Shown here: positions 23,749 through 33,870 of the stretch, one piece after another
Layout: each line of letters begins with the position of its first letter
How positions within the stretch are numbered: position 1 is the stretch's first letter
Source of the DNA: Tillandsia leiboldiana
Lineage: Eukaryota > Streptophyta > Magnoliopsida > Poales > Bromeliaceae
Length of the DNA: 64,000 bases
Reading direction: 5' to 3'
Assembly (NCBI GenBank): GCA_029204045.2
Contig: CM055076.1
Location: 13,120,069-13,184,068 of the forward strand
Made by a program: the position numbers and the translations under genes
Notes under the pieces: model-generated
Told to the model about the DNA's origin: nothing
What the model saw: the letters and a program-made list of their open reading frames with translations, nothing else
The model's database searches: none

Positions 23749-25246
23749 GGATGAAGCTCGTCGGATGACTACTGGATTAAAGCAATGCAGGAAGAGCTCC
23801 ATCAGTTTGAGCGAAACAAAGTCGGGAATTAACGAAGCATCCAAAGCAACACAATGTGATTGTACTAAATGGATTTTCAAGAACAAGAAAATGAGGATGG
23901 TTACCATCAGAAAAGCACGTTTAGTTGCTCAAGGCTACTCTCAATAGAAGGTATAGACTTTGATGAAACTTTCGCCCCTGTAGCTAGACTCGAGTCCATT
24001 CGTATACTATTGCTATTGCTTGTCATTTTAAAATCAAACTTTTCAAATGGACGTTAAGAGCGCGTTTTTAAATGGGTTTTAAATGAGGAAGTTTATGTGG
24101 CTCAACCGAAAGGTTTTGTAGATCATAAACAACCTAACCATGTTTTTCGTTTGAAAAAGGCTCTTTACGGTCTTAAAACAAGCACCGCGAGCGTGGTACG
24201 AAAGGTTGACAAAGCACCTTTGGAAAAGGGCTATACTCGAGGGGGAGCAGATAGGACTCTCTTTGTGAAGCATTATCAAAATAACTTCATTGTAGCACAA
24301 ATCTATGTCGATGACATTGTTTTTTGGTGCGACAAGAGATAATGATGCTTCTAAATTCACTAAAACCATGGAAAGCGAATTTGAGATGTCCATGATGGGT
24401 GAATTGACATACTTTCTTGGATTGCAAGTAAAACAGGTGAGGAAGGCATCCATTTGTGTCAATCCAAGTATGCAATGGATGTTGGTTTAAAAAGTTTGGT
24501 TTAGAAAACTCTAAAGATTTCCCGACATCCAATGGGAACTAGCAATAAGGGATTAGGAAGTGAATCTCTAGTGAGAATGTAGCCGAGAAACTTTATCGCC
24601 GCATGATTGGAAGTCTACTTTACCTCACGGCTAGTCGCCCGGACATATCTTTAGTGTTGGGATTTGCGCGAGATATCAATCAGCACCAAAGGAGTTCACC
24701 TGAAAGCGGTGAAATGGATCATCCGGTACATTAAAGGAACCATAAAGTTCGGAATTTGGTATCCTATGGGAACAAGTCTAGATATGTTGGATATTCAGAA
24801 GCCGATTGGGCAGGATCTGTGGATGATCGGAAAAGTACGAGTGGTGCATGTTTTATCTTAGCCATTGCCTTGTTGCGTGGCATAGTAAAAAGCAAAACTG
24901 CATTGCACTCTCGACTGCCGAAGCGGAATATATCTCAGCTGGTAGTTGTTCAACCCAACTCATTTGGATGAAAGTGTGTTGAGCGACTTCCGAATTTCAG
25001 CAACTTCGGTAACAATTCTTTGTGACAACACCAGTGCTATAACGTTCCAAAAACCCTGTGTTGCACTCAAGAACAAAACACATTGAACTTAGATATCATT
25101 TTCTTAGAGAGCTAGTTGAATCAAATATTCTTCAACTTTCCTACATTCCAACTGAGGATCAATTAGCTGACTTTTTAACAAAATCTTTGGATCAAAAACG
25201 TTTTATTCATTTGCGAAAGGCAATTGGAATGCTTTCCTTGAAATAA
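23749..25246 (+). pseudogene. Element F pol 3' half, right contig version
   Basis: Begins inside RT at the point matching 16733 and runs through YVDD, RNase H and the pol stop. It is nearly identical to 16733-18245 but carries about a dozen 1-bp indels in the first kilobase, which break the frame repeatedly. These cluster at the contig start and are absent from the left copy, so they look like sequencing errors. The frameshift near 25040 is at the same place as in the left copy and is probably real. Confidence 0.85.
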
Positions 25247-26176
25247 TTTCTTTTGAAACCAATCCTTAGGTTAGGTTTTGTTTTTGTGTTTTTTGTTCTT
25301 TACCTATGCTTGTACATAGAACATTAATTGAGCATTAGTTATATTGACTTTAACTGCATCTTCTTATATGTTTAGAAATTTATTATGTTTTAGATATCAT
25401 AATATTTCAGTTGATGCAATGATCATTTATGTCAATTAAGTCATTTCTTAAAGTGATCAAAGTCAATTTCTCTCTCAATGATCTCTTGGTATAGTTTTTA
25501 TCTTATTTGACTATTTAGTCGAGTATGAAATCGAGATCAATTTTTGGTTTGAATACTTTATATTTTAAATAATTGATAGCCAATTGAGGGGGGAGTCAAA
25601 GAAAAAGTGTTATGCTCAAAAGATGTGGAAAGAGTTACATCCCAATTAGGAGTGTGAAACTACCACCACATGGAGGAAAGAGCTACCACCTCGATCGTCC
25701 GAGTACTGTGTGCAGCTACCACATGTATACCAAGCATGGTTTTCAAGATAGTTAAATAAAAATGCATGTTGAAATACTTGACTTTGTCAAATTTCAAGGT
25801 TGGTATAAGGTGGGATTTTAATGAAAGATGCTCAAAGAGCCACTCTCTTCAACAAATTGTCTAGATACATTCCTACCATATTTGGGATTTCAAACATCTA
25901 TTGATCTTGGTATTTCATTTTCTTTACCAAATTGATGATTTGATGAAGGCATTACTCATAAGATCAAGTTAGATGTAATTGAAGTTGTTCAATTTTAAGG
26001 GATTTAATTTTTATAAATTTTCGTTTCGTTATTTGAATATTTTGATAGATTTGGCATAATCTATTTCTTGTTGTATGAAATGATGATTTTATTAAAGTTT
26101 ATACACAACAATGCTTACAATCTTTTTTCTGGAATTTCTGGAATTTTTCTGAATTTTTCTGTAGAAAAAGTTTGGA
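25247..26176 (+). other. Element F spacer after pol, right version
   Basis: Duplicate of 18246-19177, including the internal purine tract (about 25585-25594). No coding sequence seen. Confidence 0.65.
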
Positions 26177-26288
26177 GCCGGTCCGGACTGGACAAGCTGA
26201 TCCGGACCCCGAACGCAGGAAAATCCTGCGGGTAGCCGATCCGGACTGGATTCTTCAGGCAGTCCGGACCGCCGCTAGGGTTTTATTA
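26177..26288 (+). promoter_or_regulatory. Internal promoter-like region of the third gene, right version
   Basis: The same four TCCGGAC sites, hairpin and TATA-like TTTTATTA (26281) as the left copy, unbroken. It lies about 530 bases upstream of the third ORF. Confidence 0.6.
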
Positions 26289-26405
26289 AGAACAAAAGGG
26301 ATTTGATTTCTTTTACTACAATCTTTTGTTCAAAAGTCTCCAGAGCTTCTCTCTCTAGAATTCAAGTATTTTGGAGCCTTCCCAACTCATTTTCTCCAAA
26401 TCCAA

Positions 26406-26789
26406 GTGAGTTTTCTTGATCAAAATCTCGGTTTTTCACAGGTTTTCTATATTTTTCTCAAAACGTGATGCAAATGTCATATCTTTTTCGTTTGTGATTT
26501 GTTTTTGATCAAACTTCTTTTGAAATAAGAACTCTGGGTAGATTAGTTTTGATTATATGCTAGGTTTTCTCAGGATAAACGGATTTTTGTCCTTCGATTT
26601 CTAAAAATTCGGTTTTAGGGCATATAATAGGAATTTTCGAAAATCATGGAATTGATCTATTTTTAAAATTCTTTTTGCAAAACTAATTTGATTCCTAGTC
26701 TCTCTATATGATAATGATTGTTTAGGTACAATTTTTTAAATTTTTAAAAATAAACAATTTTTGTCGTGTTCTTGAGTTGTTGTTCACAG
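26406..26789 (+). other. Predicted leader intron of the third gene
   Basis: Donor AA/GTGAGT at 26406 and acceptor TTGTTCACAG ending 26789 enclose 384 AT-rich bases. Exon 2 then has 28 bases before the ATG. In element E the corresponding sites are GTAAGT and TGCACACAG and also enclose 384 bases. No transcript evidence is available here. Confidence 0.5.
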
Positions 26790-26817
26790 GACTTGTCTCT
26801 CCCAACGAACAGTAGAA

Positions 26818-28239
26818 ATGGTAATCACTTGGATCATATTTCTTCTTTCTGCCATGGTTCACGCGAAAGCAACGACCAAGCCTAAGAGGGCTAAGAAGAC
26901 AAAGAAAACTCGAGATGACTCCGAGACGGAATCAGAAACTGAATCAATCGACTGGGATGAGTTGGTGGTTGAAGCGACAGTTCCTACTGCTTCAAAAGGG
27001 AAAGCCCCAGCAGAAACGTCCAAGGCAAAAACCCCACCTACTGCCGCTGAGAAAGGGAAAGCACCGATGGAAGCAACTCCACCTAAAACCAAGAGAAAGA
27101 ATGTTGCAAGGAAACGAGGAAGTGCTCGGGGTATCTCAATTGAAGAACCACTGGCAAGCCAGCCCCCTCCACAAGACTTTATAAGCTCAACAAGGATAAA
27201 GGATTTCGAGAAAAGAGAATGCATTGGCGAAAGACACGTCAATGTCAATGCTCTGAAGGAACGGAAGGAACTGTTTGGGACCTTGTTTGACCATGCAGGT
27301 CTTGGCCCCATATGCCATTTTCCTGAGACCACCGGATATTGTCTCCATTCCGTAAGGATGTTCTATCAGAATGGTTCAGGATTGGTTGATCAGGAGGACG
27401 GAAAGCGCGAATTTCTAACAAAGGTTAGAAATTTTCAAATCAAGGTCACTCCACAATTGATTGGAGAAGTTGTGGGGATGAAGGCTAGGGCTGAAGGCCG
27501 ACATTACTTGAAAGGTCATGTCTACTCCACTGACTCTTGGAGAGTGGTTGTAAATGGGATTTGTATGCCCGATACGATGTCAACAGGGAACTCAGTTCTC
27601 TCAAGAGAGCTTAAACCGGAATATCGATATCTAAACTTCATTGTTTGCTACAATATCCTTCCGAACATGCAAACTAAAGTTCTTCGATGGGACAGGATGC
27701 TTTTTCTCTATCTTATTGGACACCCGGCAACTGCTATGGGTTCTAACTTCAACATCCCGTTCCTTATCTGGTCTAGGATGGCTCGGTATGTCGAACATGC
27801 GCATCCCACCGAGAGACTTCCCTATCCAATGATAATTATGCCTATTTTGAAAAGATTCAAAGTCGATACTTCTTCATCAACTTATATGTATAGCTTGGGG
27901 ACTATCAACGACACGACTATCGTCAAATCCCTCTCCACAAAGCAAGATGAGCCTCCATCACCTCCTCGTCGACGAAGAACACAATCTGCAGCTCCACCTC
28001 CAGCAGCTACAACATCAGTTCCCCCAATACCTCCTTCAACCTCCGATGATGATGCCTCCGTTACCTCAATCTACAAAGAACAACAGCGCCTCTCCAACGA
28101 GCAAGAACGCATGTCTAACGAGTTCGTTGAGATGAAAGAGGATCTTAGAGAGGTTAAGAAAGAACAAGTCTCAATGAACAAGCGCATCAAGAAAATATTT
28201 CAGAAGCTCGGATGCATCAGCTCTGACGATTCGGAGTAA
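26818..28239 (+). CDS. Third ORF of F: plant-transposon-protein-like, 473 aa, intact
   Basis: Positions by residue: 1-16 strongly hydrophobic (MVITWIIFLLSAMVHA); 17-31 basic; 33-48 acidic with repeated DSE/TES; 91-101 basic KTKRKNVARKR, a possible nuclear signal; about 140-352 a globular core with SVRMFYQNG, KVTPQLIG, WRVVVNG, LKPEYRYLNFIVCYNILP, VLRWDRMLFLYL and LPYPMIIMPIL; 378-415 Pro/Ser-rich; 417-460 Glu/Lys-rich coiled coil. The core pattern (LKPxxR, NxLP, then helices, then LPxPxxI) is what I recall of the 'putative plant transposon protein' domain (Pfam Transposase_32). This is assigned by memory of the pattern, with no search run. It occupies the env-like position of SIRE elements but has no internal membrane segment or cleavage site. 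MVHAK at codon 13 is an alternative start that removes the hydrophobic leader. Its role is unknown; a nuclear DNA-binding or regulatory role would fit the basic stretch, coiled coil and upstream sites. Confidence 0.8.
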   Translation: MVITWIIFLLSAMVHAKATTKPKRAKKTKKTRDDSETESETESIDWDELVVEATVPTASKGKAPAETSKAKTPPTAAEKGKAPMEATPPKTKRKNVARKRGSARGISIEEPLASQPPPQDFISSTRIKDFEKRECIGERHVNVNALKERKELFGTLFDHAGLGPICHFPETTGYCLHSVRMFYQNGSGLVDQEDGKREFLTKVRNFQIKVTPQLIGEVVGMKARAEGRHYLKGHVYSTDSWRVVVNGICMPDTMSTGNSVLSRELKPEYRYLNFIVCYNILPNMQTKVLRWDRMLFLYLIGHPATAMGSNFNIPFLIWSRMARYVEHAHPTERLPYPMIIMPILKRFKVDTSSSTYMYSLGTINDTTIVKSLSTKQDEPPSPPRRRRTQSAAPPPAATTSVPPIPPSTSDDDASVTSIYKEQQRLSNEQERMSNEFVEMKEDLREVKKEQVSMNKRIKKIFQKLGCISSDDSE

Positions 28240-28913
28240 TCTCCTTTATTCTCACTATCGTTCAGTTTATTTTTGTACTAACCTTCTGTATTCTTGCAGG
28301 CTTGTTACATTTTTTTTTAAGTTCTCAGTTTACGTTTGGTTCTTGAACTAGTAACTCTCCTGGAATTTTGTAATTTTGGCTTCGTTTTGTGACAAAAAGG
28401 GGGAGAGATAGAGAACTTTGAACAGTGATTGAACAATGAACAATGCTGAAACTAAGGTAAGTATAACTTTCAACTTTGGTTTTATATGTGATTTGATGCA
28501 TGCCTCAACTAACTATTCGACTAACTATTTGGGCATGTAATATAACTAACAAGTTGCTTGTTGACTAACCTTTCTATGACATTTGGATTTCTATTGCTTA
28601 GAAGATATGTCGATTTTTTATTGTGATTTTCATACATATCTGATTTTGCAAATGTCATAATGAGTAAAAACTCTATCTCTGTGTTTGGTTTTGATTGTTG
28701 AAAATTCTTGAGGTATCTAACGATTTCTTTTGTCAAGAATGCTTCTTTTTGCGGAGAGTACCGATGTCTAAGTCTAGAGTCTGTTTTAGGAGTTTAACTC
28801 ATGTATTTATCTTTATTTGGATCTCATTGTAAATTTTTGTTGTATGGTGATATCAACAAAAATATCTTTTTTGAATTTTCTTGAGTGGATTTTAGTTTTG
28901 TCACGAAACCGCC
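28240..28913 (+). other. Element F 3' untranslated region, right version
   Basis: Duplicate of 21244-21905. It includes the PPT-like AAAAAGGGGGAGAGA near 28395-28409 after the third ORF. No coding sequence. Confidence 0.65.
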
Positions 28914-28924
28914 AAAGGGGGAGA
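28914..28924 (+). other. Element F polypurine tract, right version
   Basis: AAAGGGGGAGA immediately before the LTR at 28926, matching 21906-21916. Confidence 0.88.
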
Positions 28925-28925
28925 T

Positions 28926-29922
28926 TGTTACGGAATTTGAGTTGGCGTATTTCGTGAAATCGGTTAAGTCTTGAAGATTGAAGTTTAGAAGCTTGGATCA
29001 TATACCTCAATCTCAAGAAAGAAGAATTCAAATGGATCAGGTACGTTTTACTAAAGAATTTTGATGATCCAAATACTTAGTATAGTGTAGAAACACTTGG
29101 ATGAATTTTTGATTGCATAAAAAAAAAAAACTGGGCATTTTACATGTTCAGAGTCCGGACCGTGGATCTCAGTCCGGACCCCGAACGTAGGTTTGTTCGT
29201 GCGCAATTCCAGTCCGGACCGTGGATCTCAGTCTGGACCCCGAACGTGAAAATTGTTGAAATTGCATGAACAGTCCGGACCGTGGATTGCAGTCCGGACC
29301 CCGAATGTCGTCTTTTCTGGAAATAGTCTGTTTCGCTGAGACAGTCCGGACCGTCAATTCCAGTCCGGACTGTCGTCCTGCAAAATTTCAGAAATGGTTA
29401 GTTTTTTATGCTTATCTTCTTCCAATGGTTTCTAGCCTATAAATAGACCCTATGATTCATCTTTTAGGGTAAGCTAAAAATACGACCGAAAAAGAAAAAT
29501 CCACATATATAGAGAAGAAAGGAAATACATGATTTAATTCTATGTTTCTTCATCTATATTATTAATTTGATTCTAGGTTTTCCAAACTCAGATTTTGAGT
29601 AGAATCAAATTAATGAATACTTAGATGGTATTTCCGATCTATTTCTAATCTAAGTATTCGGCGGATCATCACCACCCAAAAACAACGATTTATCCCAAAT
29701 CGGCGCGTGGACTCGCGTGGCCTTGTGGATTCACCGTGTTATCGGTCCCGTGGTTTTTTACTCCGGTTTGGAGTTTTCCACGTAAAAATCTTGCGTGTTT
29801 ATTTTTATTTCCGCATTGGGTTTTATTGCGCAATGATTTTTTGACTGTTTAACGTTTACACCTATTCACCCCCCTCTAGGTGTTTTTTCTCCTATTTACA
29901 TCCAATTATTCATAACCCAACA
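28926..29922 (+). repeat. Element F 3' LTR, right version (997 bp)
   Basis: TGTTACGG to AACCCAACA, followed by TSD CAATA at 29923-29927. It is cleaner than the left version. It keeps the palindrome array and TATA box but lacks the 256-bp CGTGGATTCG tract of the 5' LTR. Confidence 0.93.
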
Positions 29923-32577
29923 CAATACACAATAAAAGATAACCATACACTGTAAAGTTTAATAGCCCCCAAGAGCTAAGGTCCTCTAACCGTTGCCTCA
30001 CCATCGTCCCGGTTCCCACCCCTGCTCGGACCTGTCACAGTGTGGGTAGTCAGTGACTGATAAAGTAGATGTAAACAGTAAATGCAATAACTGAAAAGAC
30101 AAACCGATACACCGGAGCATTTACTTCCCCCTCATGTACCGCTAAATCCCTGTCACAAAACAAGCTGGGCACCAACCCCAGAATACCAAACCAAGCTGGG
30201 CTCCAACCCCAGAATACCGTAACAAGCTGGGCCCCAACCCCAGACTACCGTACTCATTTTCTTGGTGACTCCAACCCCTCCACTGCCCAAGTAGCAGTCG
30301 CCTCTCCTTGAGGGGTCCCCACTAACCTCCCCTTGTGGGGTACACGGGTAAAACAACTTACCATCTTTCCGGAAAAATACACCCTGTGCAGTGGCCAAAC
30401 TGCCGGTGTGCGTGTAAGCAATATGAGTGTAAAACCATGTTGCGACCTCAGCCGCATTAGTCAGATCAGTAAAACAATCATGCGACCGCAGCGGCCTCAA
30501 TGAGAATAGAATATGGGATTTACAGCAATGTTGCGACCTCAGCCGCGTTAGTCAGTAGTAAACAATCATGCGACCGCAGCCGCCTCAATGAGAATAGAAT
30601 ATGGGATTTACATGTCATAGGGTTAGTCACTTTTACCAAAAATATCTACTTTATTAAACGAAACACTCGGGAACGACCCTGCACCGAAATTATTCAAAGT
30701 TACCCACCTGAATGGAGGTTAACAACCGCGCCCATGTCCCTCCTAGGCGAATCCGAACTTCACGCGGCCTAATAAAATAACCAAAAACACCTTTTAATAT
30801 TTTTACCCTAAATAGGCAAAACAGTGGTCCCGACCACTGTAACAATAAACCGATGAAAAACCAAAAACTGTCCCGAAGAATTACATCGTTGTTAAAAATA
30901 TCATCGTGGTCAAAAACACTCAAAAACGGAACGAAACGGGCCGAAAACGGAGCTACCGGAGTCTTCCGTTGGGGGCTGGTGCACGGAACCGAGCTTGGAC
31001 CGGGTCTGCGGCCAAGGGTGGCGGCCATCACAGACCGGGCGCGCACTGTGCGGTAGACCGCGCCGTCTTGGGCCGGGCCGCGCACGGCAAGAGGCGCGCG
31101 CCGGGTTCACCAATTCCCGGTCGCGGTGGCAGCACCGGGTGCACGCCTGGGCATGCACCGCGCTTGCGGGCTGGGCTGGCGCACGCGGCTGTGCGCCGGG
31201 TCTGCGCCCCCAGGCCGCGGGGGCGTGCGCCGGGTGCACGCCCGGCGTGTGGATCGCGCAACTGCGGGCCGGTACGGCGCACGCGGCTGTGCGCCGGGTC
31301 TGTGCCCCCAGGCGGCAGAGCCGTGCGCCGGGTGCACGATCCGCCGGTGGACCGCGGCTGTGGGGGCCGTACGGGGTGAACAGTACTCCCCCGTTTCCCG
31401 TTTTCTTCTCCGTTTTTTGCATTTTCTTCTCCGTTCGCCCCCCGCGCGGCTCCGGCGACGACCCCGCGAACCTGGTAACGACGGCGGCGGCCTCCCGTTT
31501 AACAACGGCGGCGGCGGCTCCCCGTTAACTCCCCCCGTGCTCTAACGGAATGCCAAAATTGCTCAAACAAAACTCCGGATTGCTCCAACGATAAAAACCA
31601 TTGATCGGAGGCCAAACGAAAACATCGATCGGTAACTGATCAAACCTCCGATCAAGCCGATTAAAAACCATCGGTTAAACTCGGTCAAAATACGAACAAT
31701 CACCGATCAAAACAATCAAGAACCCGTGACTAATTTACCGATTAAACCGATCTCGAAAGAACACGAAAAACCCACGATTAAACCGACCAAGGAGAGAAGT
31801 AACGATTCCTAACCTTTTTCCGATGGAGGAGGCAACGCGATCTCGATCCCCGTTCTTTGCGGTGGTGAGAATCCGGATCCGCCCTCCGATGGCGGTGATG
31901 TCTCGTTCTCCGGTCTCCGGCACGTCGATCGGGGCGATCGGGTTCCTCCGCTTCTTCCTTCTCTATTTCTTTTTCCCCCCGGTTAGGGTTTCCTTTTCTT
32001 TTCTCTTTTCTCCTTTCTCTCTTTTCAAACTATGGTTTCGTTTGGTTTTCGGCACGCACAAAAGGGAAGGGTTTTAGGAGGCGATCTTTTACGACTAGGG
32101 TTTCCTTTCGGTATACGGGGAATAAATAAATCTTGTTATTAATTTATTTCTTTTATTTTCCCTTTTCGTACGTACGTACCGTCAAAATCCACATTGGATA
32201 TTTTTGAACCCTAATTAATTAATTCATTAATTAATTAATTCCTCACAGATAATCCTTCGGGATAATTCTTTAAAGATAATTCTTTAAAGATAATTCTTTA
32301 AAGATAATCCCTTATTTCCTCAAAAAGCATGCAAGATCACTTACACGAATTTTGATGCACCACTGGCTATTACGATCCTTTTCACCCCTTTCTGGGGGTT
32401 CCGTAAGTCAGAATCCGGATCCGATCGCACCGCCGTCCTCCGTTTTCTGAGCTCTATCACAGAAAAATACCAGCACCTCACGATTATCAACTTAAGTAAA
32501 CCCGTTATTTTACTTTCCCTTAACTTAACCTTTATTAGCAGGAGGGTAAAACGTTACCAAAAATCTGTGATATTACA
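29923..32577 (-). repeat. Element B 5' LTR, part 2
   Basis: Continues the LTR begun at 11292. On the element strand it starts TGTAATATCACAG at 32577. It contains the conserved block (about 30315-30420, core TTTCCGGAAA), a GC-rich hairpin array (about 31060-31380), a doubled GGCGGCGGC-rich motif (31475-31528) and a U3-like segment ending in three 14-bp repeats. With part 1 the LTR totals about 3.2 kb. 31550-31830 has many GATCGG/AACGATCG-like short repeats. Long reading frames across 30900-31530 arise from GC-rich repeats and are not genes. Confidence 0.85.
32262..32303. repeat. Three tandem copies of a 14-bp motif
   Basis: ATAATTCTTTAAAG three times without spacers, in the U3 part of the element B LTR. 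Confidence 0.9.
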
Positions 32578-32708
32578 AATGGAGTAACCATGAGGAGCGC
32601 GAGGCGACGTGGGAACTTAAGACGAAAATGAAAGAAAGTTTTCCAGAATAGTTTAGCGAGGGTTGAGTTTAAGTTTCGAGGACGAAACTTCTTATAAAGT
32701 GTTAGTGG
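32578..32708 (+). other. Element C1 3' internal tail
   Basis: Matches the C2 tail at about 61768-61897 (GGAGTAACCATGAGGAGCGC, then a GAAACTTCTTATAAAGTG stretch). It is the only internal piece of C1 in the window. Its left side is cut by insertion of B. Confidence 0.8.
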
Positions 32709-33870
32709 TGTAATGACACGACTTTTCTAGTGATATTTTACCCTCCTGCTAATAGAGTGTAAGTTAGAGGAAATTAAATTATCGAGTTCTCTTGAATTGA
32801 CTAACACACGGTACGGATATTTTTCGGTGATAGAGCTCGAAAAATGATGAACGGCGGTGCAATCGGATCTAAAATCCGACTTACGGATCCCCCGGAATGG
32901 GGTTTTGAAGGTCGCGGTAACAGTGGGGTGCATCGGAATCCATGCAAAAAATCTGGCACGCTTTTCGAGAAATCTTAGAATTATCTCTTGAGAATAGATA
33001 TTTATTGTTAAATAATAAATACCTGAATATTGGAGTTTTTTCCTTTTTACGTACGTATGAAAAGGATAAAATAAAAGAAAATAAATTAATAATAAAAGGA
33101 TAATTATACCCCGTTTACCGAAAGGAAAACCCTAGTTTTAAAAGATCGTCTCCTCAAACCCTTCCCTCTTGTGCGTACCGAAGACCAAAAAAATAAAACC
33201 CTAAGTTCGGAGAAGAGAAAAGAAAAGAGAAACCCTAACCGGAGGAGAAAAGAAGGAAAGAAGGAGAAAGCGGAGGGACCCGATCGCCCCGATTAACGTG
33301 CCGGAGACCGGAGAACGAGACGCCATCATCTACGGGGAGCGGATCCGGATCCCCAACGCCGCGAGGGACAAGATCGATTCTTTAATCCCGATAGATCGAG
33401 GTTAGCGATCGTTATTTCTTTAGGTCGGATTAATCGAGGGTTTTTCGTGTTCTTTTAAGGTCAATTTATCCGGTAGATTGATCATGGCTTTTGTGTGGTT
33501 TTTGATCAATGTTTTGTTTGTGTTCTTGACCGGGTTTAATCGATGGTTTTTAATCGGTCTTTTGATCGAGTTTCCGATCGATGTTCGCTCAATGGTTTAA
33601 TTGTTAGAATTACCGCGGATTTGTTTGGGGTTATTTGGGTGTTCCGTCGGAGCATGGGGAGAGTTAACGGGAGGCCGCCGCCGCCGTTTTTAAACGGGAG
33701 GCCGCTGCCGCCGTTATCATGTTCGTGGGGTCGTCGCCGGAGTCGCACGGGAGCGAAAACGGAGAAGAAACCGCGAAACGGGAGCGAAAACGGAGAAAGA
33801 AACACGCACTGGGGAGTACTGTTCATCCCCGTACGATTTCCTCCAGCGCGGTCCACGGGCCCGGGCGTGC
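32709..33870 (+). repeat. Element C1 3' LTR fragment
   Basis: Starts TGTAATGACACGAC directly after the tail and aligns with the C2 LTRs (36154 and 61898), with more divergence than those two show to each other. It includes the U3 module with TCGAAAAATG and GCATCGGAATCC, and the doubled GGAGGCCGCCGCC motif (33669-33715). It breaks at 33870 within CCCGGGCGTGC, where LTR G begins with TGTACAG. Confidence 0.82.

Larger units (their letters stand above)
9876..32577 (-). mobile_element. Element B: deleted Ty3/Gypsy element, interrupted by Copia F
   Basis: A minus-strand element. Its 5' LTR is split (11292-11830 and 29923-32577) by element F and its false duplicate. The primer site is just left of the LTR, gag lies left of that, and the 3' tail is cut at 9875 by insertion of element A. 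Its right boundary abuts TGTA (reverse strand) at 32577 next to the 3' tail of C1, so B inserted into C1. B retains gag and the 3' tail but no RT or integrase between them, so it is an internally deleted, non-autonomous copy. Confidence 0.85.

Noticed and set aside
26818..28239. Calling the third ORF an envelope glycoprotein
   Set aside because: No internal membrane anchor, cleavage site or glycoprotein-like Cys pattern. The core resembles a plant transposon-protein domain. Only its position is env-like.
11831..29922. Two Copia elements of the same family in tandem
   Set aside because: Same TSD, same flank and an N gap between them. A contig overlap explains all features.
30900..31545. Several overlapping frames rich in Ala, Arg, Pro and Gly in LTR B (also 34670-35443, 38192-38921, 62797-63339)
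   Set aside because: Open in most phases on both strands because stop codons are rare in the GC hairpin repeats. No start context, no conserved protein across copies.
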